Assembly (NCBI GenBank): GCA_019243635.1
Contig: JAFAUB010000089.1
Location: forward strand, 1 to 33,700
Origin: Pseudonocardiales bacterium
Lineage (GTDB): Bacteria > Actinomycetota > Actinomycetes > Mycobacteriales > Pseudonocardiaceae
DNA length: 33,700 nt
Direction of reading: 5' to 3'
The notes below the pieces were generated by a model, which saw nothing but the letters and a program-made list of their open reading frames with translations, had not been told where the DNA came from and ran no database searches. Positions 7,425 to 15,377 of this stretch are shown here, piece by piece. Position 1 is the first letter of the stretch; every line of letters begins with the position of its first letter. A program made the translations under genes and the position numbers.

Positions 7425-9644
7425 TCAGTCGGTTTCGGTTGCCGTGTCGAAGCCGGTTTCGTTGGTCGCGGATCGGTTGATGGCTGCGCGGATGTCTGCT
7501 GTGAGGTAGCCGCGTACTCGTCGTGTGGCGCCGTCGTCGGTAGGCACGTATTGGCGGGTTGGCCGGCATCCTAGTTCGCTCATTTGCCGGGCGAATAGGC
7601 TTGGTTCTATGTCGAGTTCGTCGGTCAGTTCGGCTGTGGGCACGAATTCCCGCCCGTCCGGGGCCAGGTCGTTACCGAGATAATCGGCAAGTGATGCCAG
7701 TGGTTCCGGCAGTTCAAGTAACCGCGCGGATTCCTCGGTGTCGATGCCGCCAGCCACCGGGCCGAGCGCCTTCACCACACTGGCGGGGTCGATCGCCTGC
7801 CGCCGGTCGTCGCCGGCCGCGTGACCGGCCAGCGTTCCCACCGCTTCCCGTAATGCGCGGCCGCGTGCGCAGATCTCGCGCCATTGTGGGTTGGGCATGT
7901 AGTAGGTGCGGACCGTCATCGCTACGACGTCTGCCCCGGTGTCGGTCTCACCGTCAGGGCGCAGGATTCCGACGCCTTTGTGGGAGGGCAGCAGGGTGGA
8001 GGCATCGTATCCCCGGGTGTTCATCTGCTCGCCTAACACGATGTTGGAGTCGCGCCAGTCCATCACACGCAGAGCGAACCGTGACCCGAGTACGGCTCGC
8101 AGGCGTGAGGGAATGGTGTTGGAGTCCGGGCGCTGGGTGGCCAGGATGACGACGATTCCGGCGGCCGGTCCTTTGCGGGCGAGGTAGGTGAGCAGGTCGG
8201 TGATGTAGTCGCCGAGGGTGGTTTTCTTGCCGCCGATCTGTTCGCGGGTGGGGTTTTCCAGGAATACGTGCACCTCGTCGATGATCACCGCGGTGATCGG
8301 CATTCCGAGGTTCGGGTCTCGCGACATGGCTGGGGTGATCTTCGATTCTGGGCAGACCTCATCATCTAATGTGGCCATCCGGGCGAACCGGGATTGCACT
8401 TCGGCGACAAGCTCCACGAGATAATCGCGCACGGCGTAGGCGTGTTCGAGTTCATCGCCGCGCACGAACCGGTAGGCCACCGCTTCGGCCGCGTCCCAGT
8501 CCTTGCCGCCCTTGCCATCAAACACATACAGCCGGGTGTAGGGGTCCAGAATCAGGCCGGCCGCGGGGAGGCGGATCGCAAACGTCTTGCCTTGCCGGGG
8601 GATCGCCCCGACGAGCAGCGAGGTCCACACCAAGGGAAGGTCGATTCGGCGCTGGCGCGCGTCCCGGCCGAAGGGCACCGGACGCCACGCGTCCCAGCAC
8701 TCGACGTCGAGTAGTGGGGTGCGCAGCGGCGGGCCGGAGTAGGGGTCTTCGTCGGCTACCCACAGGAACACCCGTCCCGCGTGGCCACCCTTGCCGCGCA
8801 CCCGTTCGACGATGAGCTGCACCTCGTCGACGGCCAGCGCGGAGGCGAGCGCGTCCCGGTGTTTGATCACATCGGCCGCCTTGCGGGTGGCAGGGAGGTC
8901 CACGGTGATGGCCCACCCGTCACCGACCCGCGCGGCGCGTTCGACCAGGCGCAGGCTTTCGTCCTTGCCGATTAGCTTGGCATCCCGGAACGCGTCGACC
9001 AGCACTTGTGGGTCCATGGTCCAGATCAGCGTGCGCGGACCGGCCAGCACCGCCTTACGCCCGGGTGAGCCGTCCGTGCGCCGGCCGGTGATGGCCAGCG
9101 CCACCGCGGCGGTCCCGGCCGCGATCCACACCGCGCGAGCGCCGTAGAGCAGATCGGCTGTGGTCACCGCCGCCGCGCCGGCCCAGATCGCGGCCGCGGT
9201 GAGTTTCCACCGGAACAAGGTCAGGGCGCGGATCTCGATGAACTTGTCTGCCAGCTTCTCGGCCTGCTCGGCCGCCTCCCGGTAGTCGTGCACCCGGATC
9301 CACCGGCGCCACCCCCGCGCGGCCACGACGAGTCCCCGCGTGACCACGCCAGCGAACCGGAACGGCGAGCGCAGGGCCCACGCGATCAGGTCCCTGGCGG
9401 CCTGCCGCAGCGCTGGCCGGGACTTCAGTGCCACCGGCACGGCCGGACAGCGCCGCCACCAGCTCACGAACCGGCGGATTACCGCCCGCCGCGCGGCGCG
9501 TGGCAGATCGTTTACGACTTCGCCGTCGTATATCGGCTCGGCTGGCGCCATCTCGCGTGCCGGGGCCGCGACGGGCAGAGCACCGCTGGCCGCTGACGAT
9601 TGTAGCGGGGCTTCTTCTCCCGATGGTGGGGGCTGGCTGGTCAT
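7425..9644 (-). CDS. FtsK/SpoIIIE-type DNA translocase (conjugative transfer protein), 739 aa
   Basis: This is a hexameric ATPase family that pumps double-stranded DNA. In actinomycete integrative and plasmid elements a single such protein at the membrane suffices for transfer between hyphae. The Walker A variant GAIPRQGKT is at 346-354, and Walker B TAVIIDEVH at 451-459 is followed by ILATQRPDSNTIPSRLR, the conserved motor segment. The N-terminus (1-140) is charged and Pro-rich. Two hydrophobic segments (~147-163 and ~170-186) should anchor it. The C-terminal ~70 residues (from FVPTAELTDELDIEPSLFARQMSELG) look like a winged-helix domain similar to those that read DNA in FtsK. The start was set at the ATG at 9644, overlapping the upstream stop as ATGA; the frame is open 49 codons further but inside the previous gene. 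Confidence 0.9.
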   Translation of the reverse strand: MTSQPPPSGEEAPLQSSAASGALPVAAPAREMAPAEPIYDGEVVNDLPRAARRAVIRRFVSWWRRCPAVPVALKSRPALRQAARDLIAWALRSPFRFAGVVTRGLVVAARGWRRWIRVHDYREAAEQAEKLADKFIEIRALTLFRWKLTAAAIWAGAAAVTTADLLYGARAVWIAAGTAAVALAITGRRTDGSPGRKAVLAGPRTLIWTMDPQVLVDAFRDAKLIGKDESLRLVERAARVGDGWAITVDLPATRKAADVIKHRDALASALAVDEVQLIVERVRGKGGHAGRVFLWVADEDPYSGPPLRTPLLDVECWDAWRPVPFGRDARQRRIDLPLVWTSLLVGAIPRQGKTFAIRLPAAGLILDPYTRLYVFDGKGGKDWDAAEAVAYRFVRGDELEHAYAVRDYLVELVAEVQSRFARMATLDDEVCPESKITPAMSRDPNLGMPITAVIIDEVHVFLENPTREQIGGKKTTLGDYITDLLTYLARKGPAAGIVVILATQRPDSNTIPSRLRAVLGSRFALRVMDWRDSNIVLGEQMNTRGYDASTLLPSHKGVGILRPDGETDTGADVVAMTVRTYYMPNPQWREICARGRALREAVGTLAGHAAGDDRRQAIDPASVVKALGPVAGGIDTEESARLLELPEPLASLADYLGNDLAPDGREFVPTAELTDELDIEPSLFARQMSELGCRPTRQYVPTDDGATRRVRGYLTADIRAAINRSATNETGFDTATETD

Positions 9645-9979
9645 CGGCGATCCCCCCGGCGGTGAGTGTCCGGGTGGATGATCTCGGTGACGGAGAACAT
9701 CCGGGCGATCGCAGAACCGGCGAACAGCGCGGGAACGCCGAGGGCCACCGCCCACGCGCGGGCATCGGAGGTGAATACCACCACCGCCCATTGCACGGCG
9801 ACGATGAACACCGCCGTGCCCAGTGCGCGGAGGAGGTTGCCGCCCATGCGGGTGACTTCCTGGCTATGGCGGGCCAGGCGGTGCCCGCTGCGGGCGCCGC
9901 TGCGGAACGCCACCAGCATCCCCAATCCGGCTAGGGACAGCACCACGATCAGCACGGCGCTACCCGGCGTCTGGCTCAT
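9641..9979 (-). CDS. Small membrane protein of the transfer operon, 112 aa
   Basis: Three hydrophobic stretches are visible: ~8-25 (SAVLIVVLSLAGLGMLVAF), ~53-69 (ALGTAVFIVAVQWAVVVF) and ~75-93 (AWAVALGVPALFAGSAIA). They are separated by basic loops and end in a charged tail. It overlaps its neighbours by ATGA on both sides, between the HTH gene and the translocase, so the three are translated as a unit. Small membrane proteins in this position resemble the Spd (spread) proteins of Streptomyces plasmids, which help intramycelial transfer. That role is inferred from position; I see no diagnostic motif. Confidence 0.7.
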   Translation of the reverse strand: MSQTPGSAVLIVVLSLAGLGMLVAFRSGARSGHRLARHSQEVTRMGGNLLRALGTAVFIVAVQWAVVVFTSDARAWAVALGVPALFAGSAIARMFSVTEIIHPDTHRRGDRR

Positions 9980-10191
9980 CGGGACTTCTCCCCACCGTCG
10001 GCGGTGGGCTGGGCGAGCAGCCGGGCCAGGGCGCTGGCCGGGACCATCAGTCGGCTACGCCGACGCACCGCGCGCAGCGTGCCCAGACGGATCGCGGCGG
10101 AGACGGTCGAGGGCTTGACGCCGAGAATCCAGGCGGCTTCCCGAATGGTGTAGTACGCCGGATCTCCGGCGGTGGACCTGTCGGTACGCAT
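9976..10191 (-). CDS. Small HTH protein (excisionase-like/MerR-type DNA-binding), 71 aa
   Basis: YYTIREAAWILGVKPSTVSAAIRLGTLRAVRRRSRLMVPASAL (~14-56) matches the helix-turn-helix 17 pattern of excisionases and plasmid regulators: an AA-x-x-LGV first helix, a recognition helix with STV, and a basic wing ending in a VP-AL segment. I chose the ATG at 10191, with GAAAGG eleven bases upstream, over a start 27 codons earlier because the HTH begins soon after and the upstream part is the operator-like intergenic DNA. It leads the transfer operon (HTH, membrane protein, translocase). It may direct excision by the serine recombinase or repress its own operon; both fit. Confidence 0.8.
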   Translation of the reverse strand: MRTDRSTAGDPAYYTIREAAWILGVKPSTVSAAIRLGTLRAVRRRSRLMVPASALARLLAQPTADGGEKSR

Positions 10192-10221
10192 TGAGGTAAG
10201 GGCCTTTCTAGTCGATCCATA

Positions 10222-10262
10222 TTGGATGATTTGATGCTGTATTTCAGGATGATTTAATCCAA
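10222..10262. promoter_or_regulatory. Operator-like repeats upstream of the transfer operon
   Basis: In an AT-rich patch between divergent regulators, GGATGATTT occurs twice as a direct repeat (10224-10232 and 10247-10255, 23 bp apart). ATTGGAT and ATCCAA form an outer inverted pair (10222-10227 and 10257-10262, on opposite strands). The block is 31 bp upstream of the HTH gene. A repressor bound here would cover the operon promoter. Confidence 0.45.
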
Positions 10263-10355
10263 CAGGAGGCATGGGTGTGCCCCGTGCTCGGATACATCCG
10301 TCAAGCCGTGTGAGCCGCGCTAGTCTTTGCCGCCAGAGCGAGCGCGGAGGAATAT

Positions 10356-10784
10356 GTGTCGGAGGACTGGGCGGCCGTCGCGGAAGCGATCAGCCAGCGC
10401 ATGACAGAACTCGGAATCAATCAGACCGAGTTAATTGGACGCTCGCAGGTCTCGAAAGCGACGGTCGGCGAGCTTTACCACAACTCAGCGCAGCGCCGGC
10501 GGAGCGCGCGGACGCTCGAAGCGCTGTCCATAGCACTTGGGTGGCACCCTCAGCACCTGGCCGCAGTACTGAAGGGCCAGCGTGTCCCGGATATCGGCGA
10601 GCCGGTGAGCCGTTCCGATGACGACGTTCCGGGAAGGCTGGCTGCGATCGAGTATCGACTCGCACAGATAGAGACATGGCTCGGTGATCTTGGCGAGCTG
10701 AACGACCGGATCGACGAAGTCAAGACCAGTATCGAAGCGGTGATACGGCTCGTGGATTCGAGCCAGAAAACAGTGAGGGGATAA
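10356..10784 (+). CDS. XRE-family transcriptional regulator, 142 aa
   Basis: An HTH of the XRE type occupies residues ~6-60 (ISQRMTELGINQTELIGRSQVSKATVGELYH), followed by a segment common in actinobacterial regulators (LEALSIALGWHPQHLAAVLKG). Residues ~90-137 are heptad-rich (RLAAIEYRLAQIETWLGDLGEL) and likely form a coiled coil for dimerisation. The GTG start at 10356 is fixed by GGAGG five bases upstream. It is divergent from the transfer operon, with the operator-like repeats between them, so it probably represses transfer, itself, or both. It is a candidate master switch for maintenance versus excision. Confidence 0.85.
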   Translation: MSEDWAAVAEAISQRMTELGINQTELIGRSQVSKATVGELYHNSAQRRRSARTLEALSIALGWHPQHLAAVLKGQRVPDIGEPVSRSDDDVPGRLAAIEYRLAQIETWLGDLGELNDRIDEVKTSIEAVIRLVDSSQKTVRG

Positions 10785-10845
10785 GTGTTCCGGGTGGCTG
10801 CTGTTCATGCCGGTAAGTCAACAGCGAATCCGCTGCATCAACCAC

Positions 10846-10893
10846 GCACTCGCGGTGCACTATCAAGGCGCTCGCAGTGCATGCGTAGTGCAC
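10846..10893. promoter_or_regulatory. GTGCAY repeat cluster upstream of the two-HTH gene
   Basis: GTGCAC, GTGCAT and GTGCAC begin at 10855, 10877 and 10888, spaced 22 and 11 bp, that is on the same helical face. A reverse GCAC lies at 10846-10849. GTGCA and TGCAC also pair as an inverted repeat at 10877-10893. The cluster ends 25 bp before the next ATG. It looks like a cooperative regulator site; the binder is unknown. Confidence 0.45.
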
Positions 10894-10918
10894 TTCACGG
10901 TTTTAGGGGCTATTTTTA

Positions 10919-12751
10919 ATGGAACCGGTACAGCTGTGGACGGGCCGCGCCGCGTGCGCGCTGCAAGCCGCGCTACGGATGACCAATGAGTCGTTCGCCG
11001 CGCATCTGGGCACCGCAGTGCGGACGGTCGCAATGTGGCATCAGAAGCCCGAGCGCGTCCCCAGCTCCGAGATGCAGCAAGCGTTAGACACCACCTTGGA
11101 ACGCGCCGGGGAGGGTGCTCAGGCACGGTTCACCAGGAATCTCGCCGGAACAACTGAGGGTGCGGAACCGGCGGGTTCGCCGCCCGATGATGCCGCGCGC
11201 GCCGTTGCGGACACCACCACGACAGGAGCGGATAACCAGACAGCCACCGCCTCGCCTAGGATCATCACGGGAACGGCTGAGGACACCGCGGACGGAGGTT
11301 TTATGAGCTGGTTGCAGGTGGCACACGCCGCGTCGGCGCCGCCGGATGGTTCGGATGTTGGGCAGGTCATTCGCTGGTACCGCATCTATGAAGGGCTGAC
11401 CCAGGAGCAAGCGGCGATTCGGCTCAACACCACACAGTCACGGCTGTCCAAGCTGGAGAAGGGCACCCAAGCCCTGCAAGACGTCAGAGAGCTACGGCAC
11501 ATCGCGAAGACGTTCGGCATCCCACCGGAGCGGTTAGGTGTGCTGCCGGACCGCTCGGCCGACGCCCGCCCCTTCGCCTCGCACGTCAGCGACCGGCCAG
11601 GCCCGATCCGGGACAGCCAGGAACACTGGCGGGACATCCGCCGCCAGCTGAACAGCCACCGCGTGGTCTTGGCTGAGCTGGCCGCCGAGCTGTACCCGGC
11701 GCAGCAGCGCATCCCGGGGACGACGGTGCTCACCTCGGTGAGCTGGCTGCCGGACGGCCCGGTCGACCTGGCCGATATCGAGCTGGCCTGGCGCCCCGAT
11801 CCACCAGCGCCGCAGCTGGACGGCAACGGCCCACGATCCGCTGGCGTGCGCCCTCTGATGGCAGGTGGTGAGCGTTATGACCGTTACTCCCGCGCGCTGC
11901 GTGACCTGGCCCGGCCCAGACTATTCGACAACCGTGTCAGCTATCGCCTGCTCGACGTGGCATGGGCTGGTTCCCGGGGAATGCTGGGATTCCACTACAC
12001 GTCCTTCTTCAGCGCTCTTGACGTATGTGAAGCGTCGGCGCACGAGTTCGCGCAAGCGTGGCTCGCAGCGGGTAAAAAGCGCCCGAGTTTCGCAGAGTTG
12101 CCGTTTCGTCGGAGCATTGTCGACCCGTTCGATTTGTCCGCACGGCCGGTGCTGCCCGGTATCGCTACATTGACGATCCGGCGCGATCCCATCGAGGGGC
12201 ACCGCATTTACCTGCATCACCGGGACGCCAGCGCGGTGGCTGGCGGGGGCGGCGTGTACCAAGTGATACCCGCGGGTCTATTCCAGCCAGCAGCCCTCGC
12301 GCCAGCGCATCAAAACAACGACTTCTCTTTGTGGCGTAACGTCCAGCGCGAGTTCTCCGAGGAGTTCCTCGGCAACTGCGAGCACGACGGAAACAGCATC
12401 GATCCGATCGCCTACAATATCGACGAGCCCTTCGTGTCTTTCGAGCGGGCCCGCCAGGCCGGTGACTTCCGTGTTTTCGCCTGCGCCATGGTGTGCGAAC
12501 CGCTCACGCTAACGGTGGAACTGGTGACGGTCGCGGTCATCGAGGCACCGGTGTTCGACGCGCTGTTCTCGAAAATGGTCGCCGTGAATGAGGAAGGCGC
12601 CGCGGTCAGCACCGAGGCCGGCCGCCCCACCGTGGGCATCCCGTTCACCGAAGCGTCCCGCGAACGGCTACGCGCCGAGCCGTTAGCACCGAGCGCCCGG
12701 GCCTGCGTCGAGCTGGCTTGGCAACACCGGCGCCAACTCCTCGGCCGATGA
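10919..12751 (+). CDS. Two-HTH regulator with Nudix-like C-terminus, 610 aa
   Basis: A first helix-turn-helix lies at ~14-45 (LRMTNESFAAHLGTAVRTVAMW), followed by a low-complexity linker (~75-128). An XRE domain covers ~148-207 (IRWYRIYEGLTQEQAAIRLN, then TTQSRLSKLEKGTQAL). The C-terminal ~400 residues are not DNA-binding in appearance. They contain GGGVYQVIPAGLFQPA (~442-458) and REFSEEFLG (477-485), resembling the Nudix fold core, though the Nudix box is incomplete. The protein may sense a nucleotide or nucleotide-sugar ligand rather than hydrolyse it. The ATG at 10919 has only a weak AGGGG upstream. A second ATG (Met129, 11303) has GGAGG four bases upstream, so a shorter protein lacking the first HTH may also be made. 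The stop overlaps the next ATG by ATGA. Confidence 0.75.
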   Translation: MEPVQLWTGRAACALQAALRMTNESFAAHLGTAVRTVAMWHQKPERVPSSEMQQALDTTLERAGEGAQARFTRNLAGTTEGAEPAGSPPDDAARAVADTTTTGADNQTATASPRIITGTAEDTADGGFMSWLQVAHAASAPPDGSDVGQVIRWYRIYEGLTQEQAAIRLNTTQSRLSKLEKGTQALQDVRELRHIAKTFGIPPERLGVLPDRSADARPFASHVSDRPGPIRDSQEHWRDIRRQLNSHRVVLAELAAELYPAQQRIPGTTVLTSVSWLPDGPVDLADIELAWRPDPPAPQLDGNGPRSAGVRPLMAGGERYDRYSRALRDLARPRLFDNRVSYRLLDVAWAGSRGMLGFHYTSFFSALDVCEASAHEFAQAWLAAGKKRPSFAELPFRRSIVDPFDLSARPVLPGIATLTIRRDPIEGHRIYLHHRDASAVAGGGGVYQVIPAGLFQPAALAPAHQNNDFSLWRNVQREFSEEFLGNCEHDGNSIDPIAYNIDEPFVSFERARQAGDFRVFACAMVCEPLTLTVELVTVAVIEAPVFDALFSKMVAVNEEGAAVSTEAGRPTVGIPFTEASRERLRAEPLAPSARACVELAWQHRRQLLGR

Positions 12752-12987
12752 GGGTTCTGGTCACCGGAGCCGCCGGATTCGTCGGCTACGTGGTAGCCGC
12801 CCTCCTCATCGAGCACAGCCACCACGTGATCGGACTGACCCCCCGGCGGCACACCACCGCCGCGCACGAGCTCACGACACTGCTGGCCGACAGCACCCGC
12901 ATCCGGACCGAGCTGGGCTGGCGACCAGAAAGATCAACACTTCCCGAGATCATCGTGAACGCCTGGACCGCACTGAACAGCGAGTAA
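12748..12987 (+). pseudogene. UDP-glucose 4-epimerase-like stub with internal deletion
   Basis: The 79-codon frame joins the two ends of an NAD-dependent epimerase. The N-terminus MRVLVTGAAGFVGYVVAALL carries the Rossmann GxxGxxG motif, and after ~40 residues comes ADSTRIRTELGWRPERSTLPEIIVNAWTAL, the characteristic GalE C-terminus. About 250 central residues, including the Tyr-Lys catalytic pair and sugar site, are missing, so epimerase activity is impossible. The frame is clean and its ATG overlaps the upstream stop (ATGA), so it may have been kept as a small NAD-fold partner of the two-HTH protein. The upstream protein's Nudix-like region and this sugar-nucleotide enzyme relic hint at a common nucleotide-sugar theme. 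Confidence 0.7.
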
Positions 12988-13076
12988 TCGCCCGCCGCAT
13001 ATTCGATTACGGAATAGTGCTCAATCGACTACGCAGCGTCTACCGTGGCGCTCTCACCCGCGGTTGTCTACCGGCC

Positions 13077-13546
13077 ATGAGCGCAGAGCCCGTCAGCGAG
13101 CCGACGCGCCGCACGGATGAAGACGTGCTGGCAAGGCTGAACGCGATCGATCGCCGCCTGCATCAGATATCGACCCGCCTGACGGCCACCACCGGCCAGT
13201 TGCTCAGCCACCTCGGCGAAATCCGCGCCAACCTTGAGACGCTGACCAGGGCGCTCGGGCCGGAACCGGTGCGTCCCGGTGGGGATCACGGACCCGCAAG
13301 CCGCCCGGTGAGCGATATGGGCCAGCACCGCGCTACCTCAGACCGTCGCCGCCGACGCCGGTCATCGACCCCGGCCGTGATCCCGGTGCCGCGCCGGGCG
13401 GGTATCGAGGTCGTGGACTCGCTAACCCGGCTCACGCACCGGGTCAGCGGCGATAACCTGCTGGCCGGTCGCCTGGCCGGGACCTACCAGGCGCTCTGCG
13501 GGGTCCGGCTGCTGGCGGCGAGCCTCACCGACCCGGGCCATGGCCA
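13077..13546 (+). pseudogene. Accessory protein truncated at a recombination junction
   Basis: No named family is recognised. A coiled-coil-like N-terminal part (RLNAIDRRLHQISTRLTATT) is followed by a basic stretch of seven arginines among nine residues. A C-terminal portion (DSLTRLTHRVSGDNLLAGRLAGTYQALCGVRLLAASLTDPG) resembles short actinobacterial proteins whose normal ending holds a CxxC metal pair. That ending is missing: at ~13546 the DNA becomes serine-recombinase sequence in another frame, and the original frame runs out of register to 13976. The ATG at 13077 is used; a GTG at 13017 is an alternative. Confidence 0.5.
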
Positions 13547-14866
13547 GCTGACTGTCGGGTGTTGGCCGAGCGGCTGGGCTGGATCGTGGCCGAGGTGTTC
13601 AGTGACAACGACCTGTCCGCCTACTCGGGCACGCCGCGTCCGAGGTACCGGGCGATGCTCGAGGCGATCCAGGCCGGGCGGATCACCGCGGTGCTGGCCT
13701 GGCACACCGACCGGTTGCACCGCTCCCCGATCGAGTTGGAGGACTACATCTCGGTGTGCAACGAGGGCCGGGACGTCCCGACGCACACCGCGACGGCGGG
13801 GCCGTTGGACCTGTCGAGTCCCTCGGGGCGGATGCTGGCCCGCACGCTGGGTACCTTGGCCCGGTATGAGAGCGAGCATCGCGGGGAGCGGGTGGCGGCG
13901 GCGGCCTTGCAGCGCGCGCGGGCCGGTCGCCGCTCGGGTGGTCCGCGACCGTTCGGCTACGAGGACGACGGGGTGAGGGTGCGGGAGCCCGAGGCCGCCG
14001 CGGTGCGTACCGCTGTGGAGTCGGTGCTGGCGGGTGCCTCGTTGCGGTCGGTGGCGCGGGAGCTGAGCGCGAGCGGGCTGACCACCAGTATGAAGGCCCG
14101 GGCGTGGGACGCGCACGCGGTGCGGGCGTTGCTGCTCAAGCCGCGTAACGCCGGGTTGCGGCAGCACCGGGGGCAGGTGATCGGCCCGGCGAGCTGGCCC
14201 GCGATCGTGCCCGAGGAGCAGTGGCGGGCGGTGGTGGCGATCCTGACCGACCCGTCCCGGCGGACCAGTCCCTCTGACGCTCGGGTGAAGTGGTTGGGCT
14301 CGGGGCTGTACGTGTGCGCGGGGTGTGAGCGACCGTCGCTGCGGGTGTCCACCGCCGGACGGGGCACCCCGTGCTACCGCTGCCCCGGCCAACGCGGCAC
14401 CACCGGACACGTGGTCCGCACGGCCGGGCCACTGGACACCTACATCGAGGGGATCATCGTCGAGCGGCTGTCCCGTCCGGATGCCCTCGAGCTGCTGCGC
14501 CCCGCCGCACCCGAGGTGAACCTGGTCGCACTGCGCGCCACCGCCACCGCCACCCGCGCCCGGCTGACCGAGATCGCCGAAATGCTCGGCGAGGGTGAGC
14601 TGACCCGCGCCGAGGCGCAGATCGCCCGGACCCGGGCCACAGCCCGGCTGGCACGCGCCGAAGCCGAGATCACCGCGGCGACCGCCACCAGCCCCCTCGC
14701 CGGGATTGTGGACGCACCGAACCCCGCCGCGGTGTGGGCCGGGCTGGACATCGGCCGACGCCGCGCCGTGCTCGACACCCTGATGACGGTCACCGTACTG
14801 CCCATCACCCGGCCGGGGCCTGGGTTCGACCCGGACACCGTGCGGATCGACCCGAAACAGACGTGA
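13547..14866 (+). pseudogene. Large serine recombinase lacking its catalytic N-terminus
   Basis: Homology starts abruptly at ADCRVLAERLGW, roughly where family residue 35-40 would be. The preceding segment with the nucleophilic serine (Y-L-R-V-S) is absent. The rest is complete: DNDLSAYSG, WHTDRLHRSP, GRMLARTLGTLARYESEHRGERV, a recombinase domain, a zinc ribbon (CAGC, YRCPGQRGTTGH) and a coiled coil rich in Ala/Arg. It ends normally at 14866. A GTG at 13559 could start translation of 435 residues, but such a protein cannot cut DNA. It could still bind att sites and interfere with an intact recombinase. It differs clearly from the recombinase at 4990, so it is from a different element. Confidence 0.85.
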
Positions 14867-15295
14867 TCGAGAACCCATGACTAGCCGCCGGATGAGACCG
14901 TGTCGCACGGTCGAACACACGCACATGCGGTCCGTATGGCCCGGGGCGGCCGTGTCACTAAACCATCCGCGAGCGACACCGGGAGCCGTCCCACATGTCC
15001 CGCCAGGCCTTGTCTGGGACAGACCCGGTGGGACAGGTTCTGAACCGCTGCTGACGTGCGGAAAGCGCATCGGAATGAAGGTTGGGACGGGGTGCTGAGG
15101 GCCGTCCCCGCCGACCCGACCGCCCCCCGGACAGACCCCCGCAGTCGATGACACTCGACGCCGGGACGGGACACCCTTGGCCATGCCAAGGTGGTGGACA
15201 CGTCACCTTCCGGCGCGTGGGGCGGGGATGGTCGTGGACCGGCACAGCTGGCAGTACACCATTCCGGGATCGACCAAGGCTGCGGGCAGAATATC
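14867..15295. other. Non-coding stretch between recombinase remnant and IS6 end
   Basis: No gene is supported here; the long frames crossing it on both strands are antisense extensions of neighbours. It holds nested inverted repeats (14988-15034), a hairpin CCTTGGC-CAT-GCCAAGG (15175-15191) and GTCGA/TCGAC arms at 15144-15159. Being just after a large serine recombinase, it may be an old attachment region. Confidence 0.4.
14988..15034. repeat. Nested inverted repeat
   Basis: GTCCCAC (14988-14994) pairs with GTGGGAC (15028-15034), and inside it TGTCCC (14996-15001) pairs with GGGACA (15016-15021). The asymmetric spacers make it a poor terminator. The placement after the recombinase remnant suggests a binding or attachment site; function unknown. 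Confidence 0.35.
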
Positions 15296-15310
15296 GGTGC
15301 TGTTGCAAAG
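15296..15310. repeat. IS6-family terminal inverted repeat
   Basis: GGTGCTGTTGCAAAG closely matches the IS6/IS26 terminal repeat consensus (GGCACTGTTGCAAA). It lies 67 bp beyond the transposase stop, where the transposon end is expected. The opposite repeat is missing because the other end of the element is truncated. Confidence 0.85.
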
Positions 15311-15377
15311 GTGGGGTGAGGGTGCGGTGGAGCCCGCTGCCAGCTGCTCGACCGCTGCCGTGAGCTGCCGACTGTTC

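Noticed and set aside
7425..9791. A 788-codon reading of the translocase
   Set aside because: The extra 49 codons lie within the membrane-protein gene; the ATGA overlap at 9644 is the coherent start.
13484..15184. A 566-codon frame on the minus strand (and its mirror at 18517-20217)
   Set aside because: It is rich in Gly, Arg, Pro and His with no motifs and runs antisense to the serine recombinase remnant, a typical shadow in GC-rich DNA.
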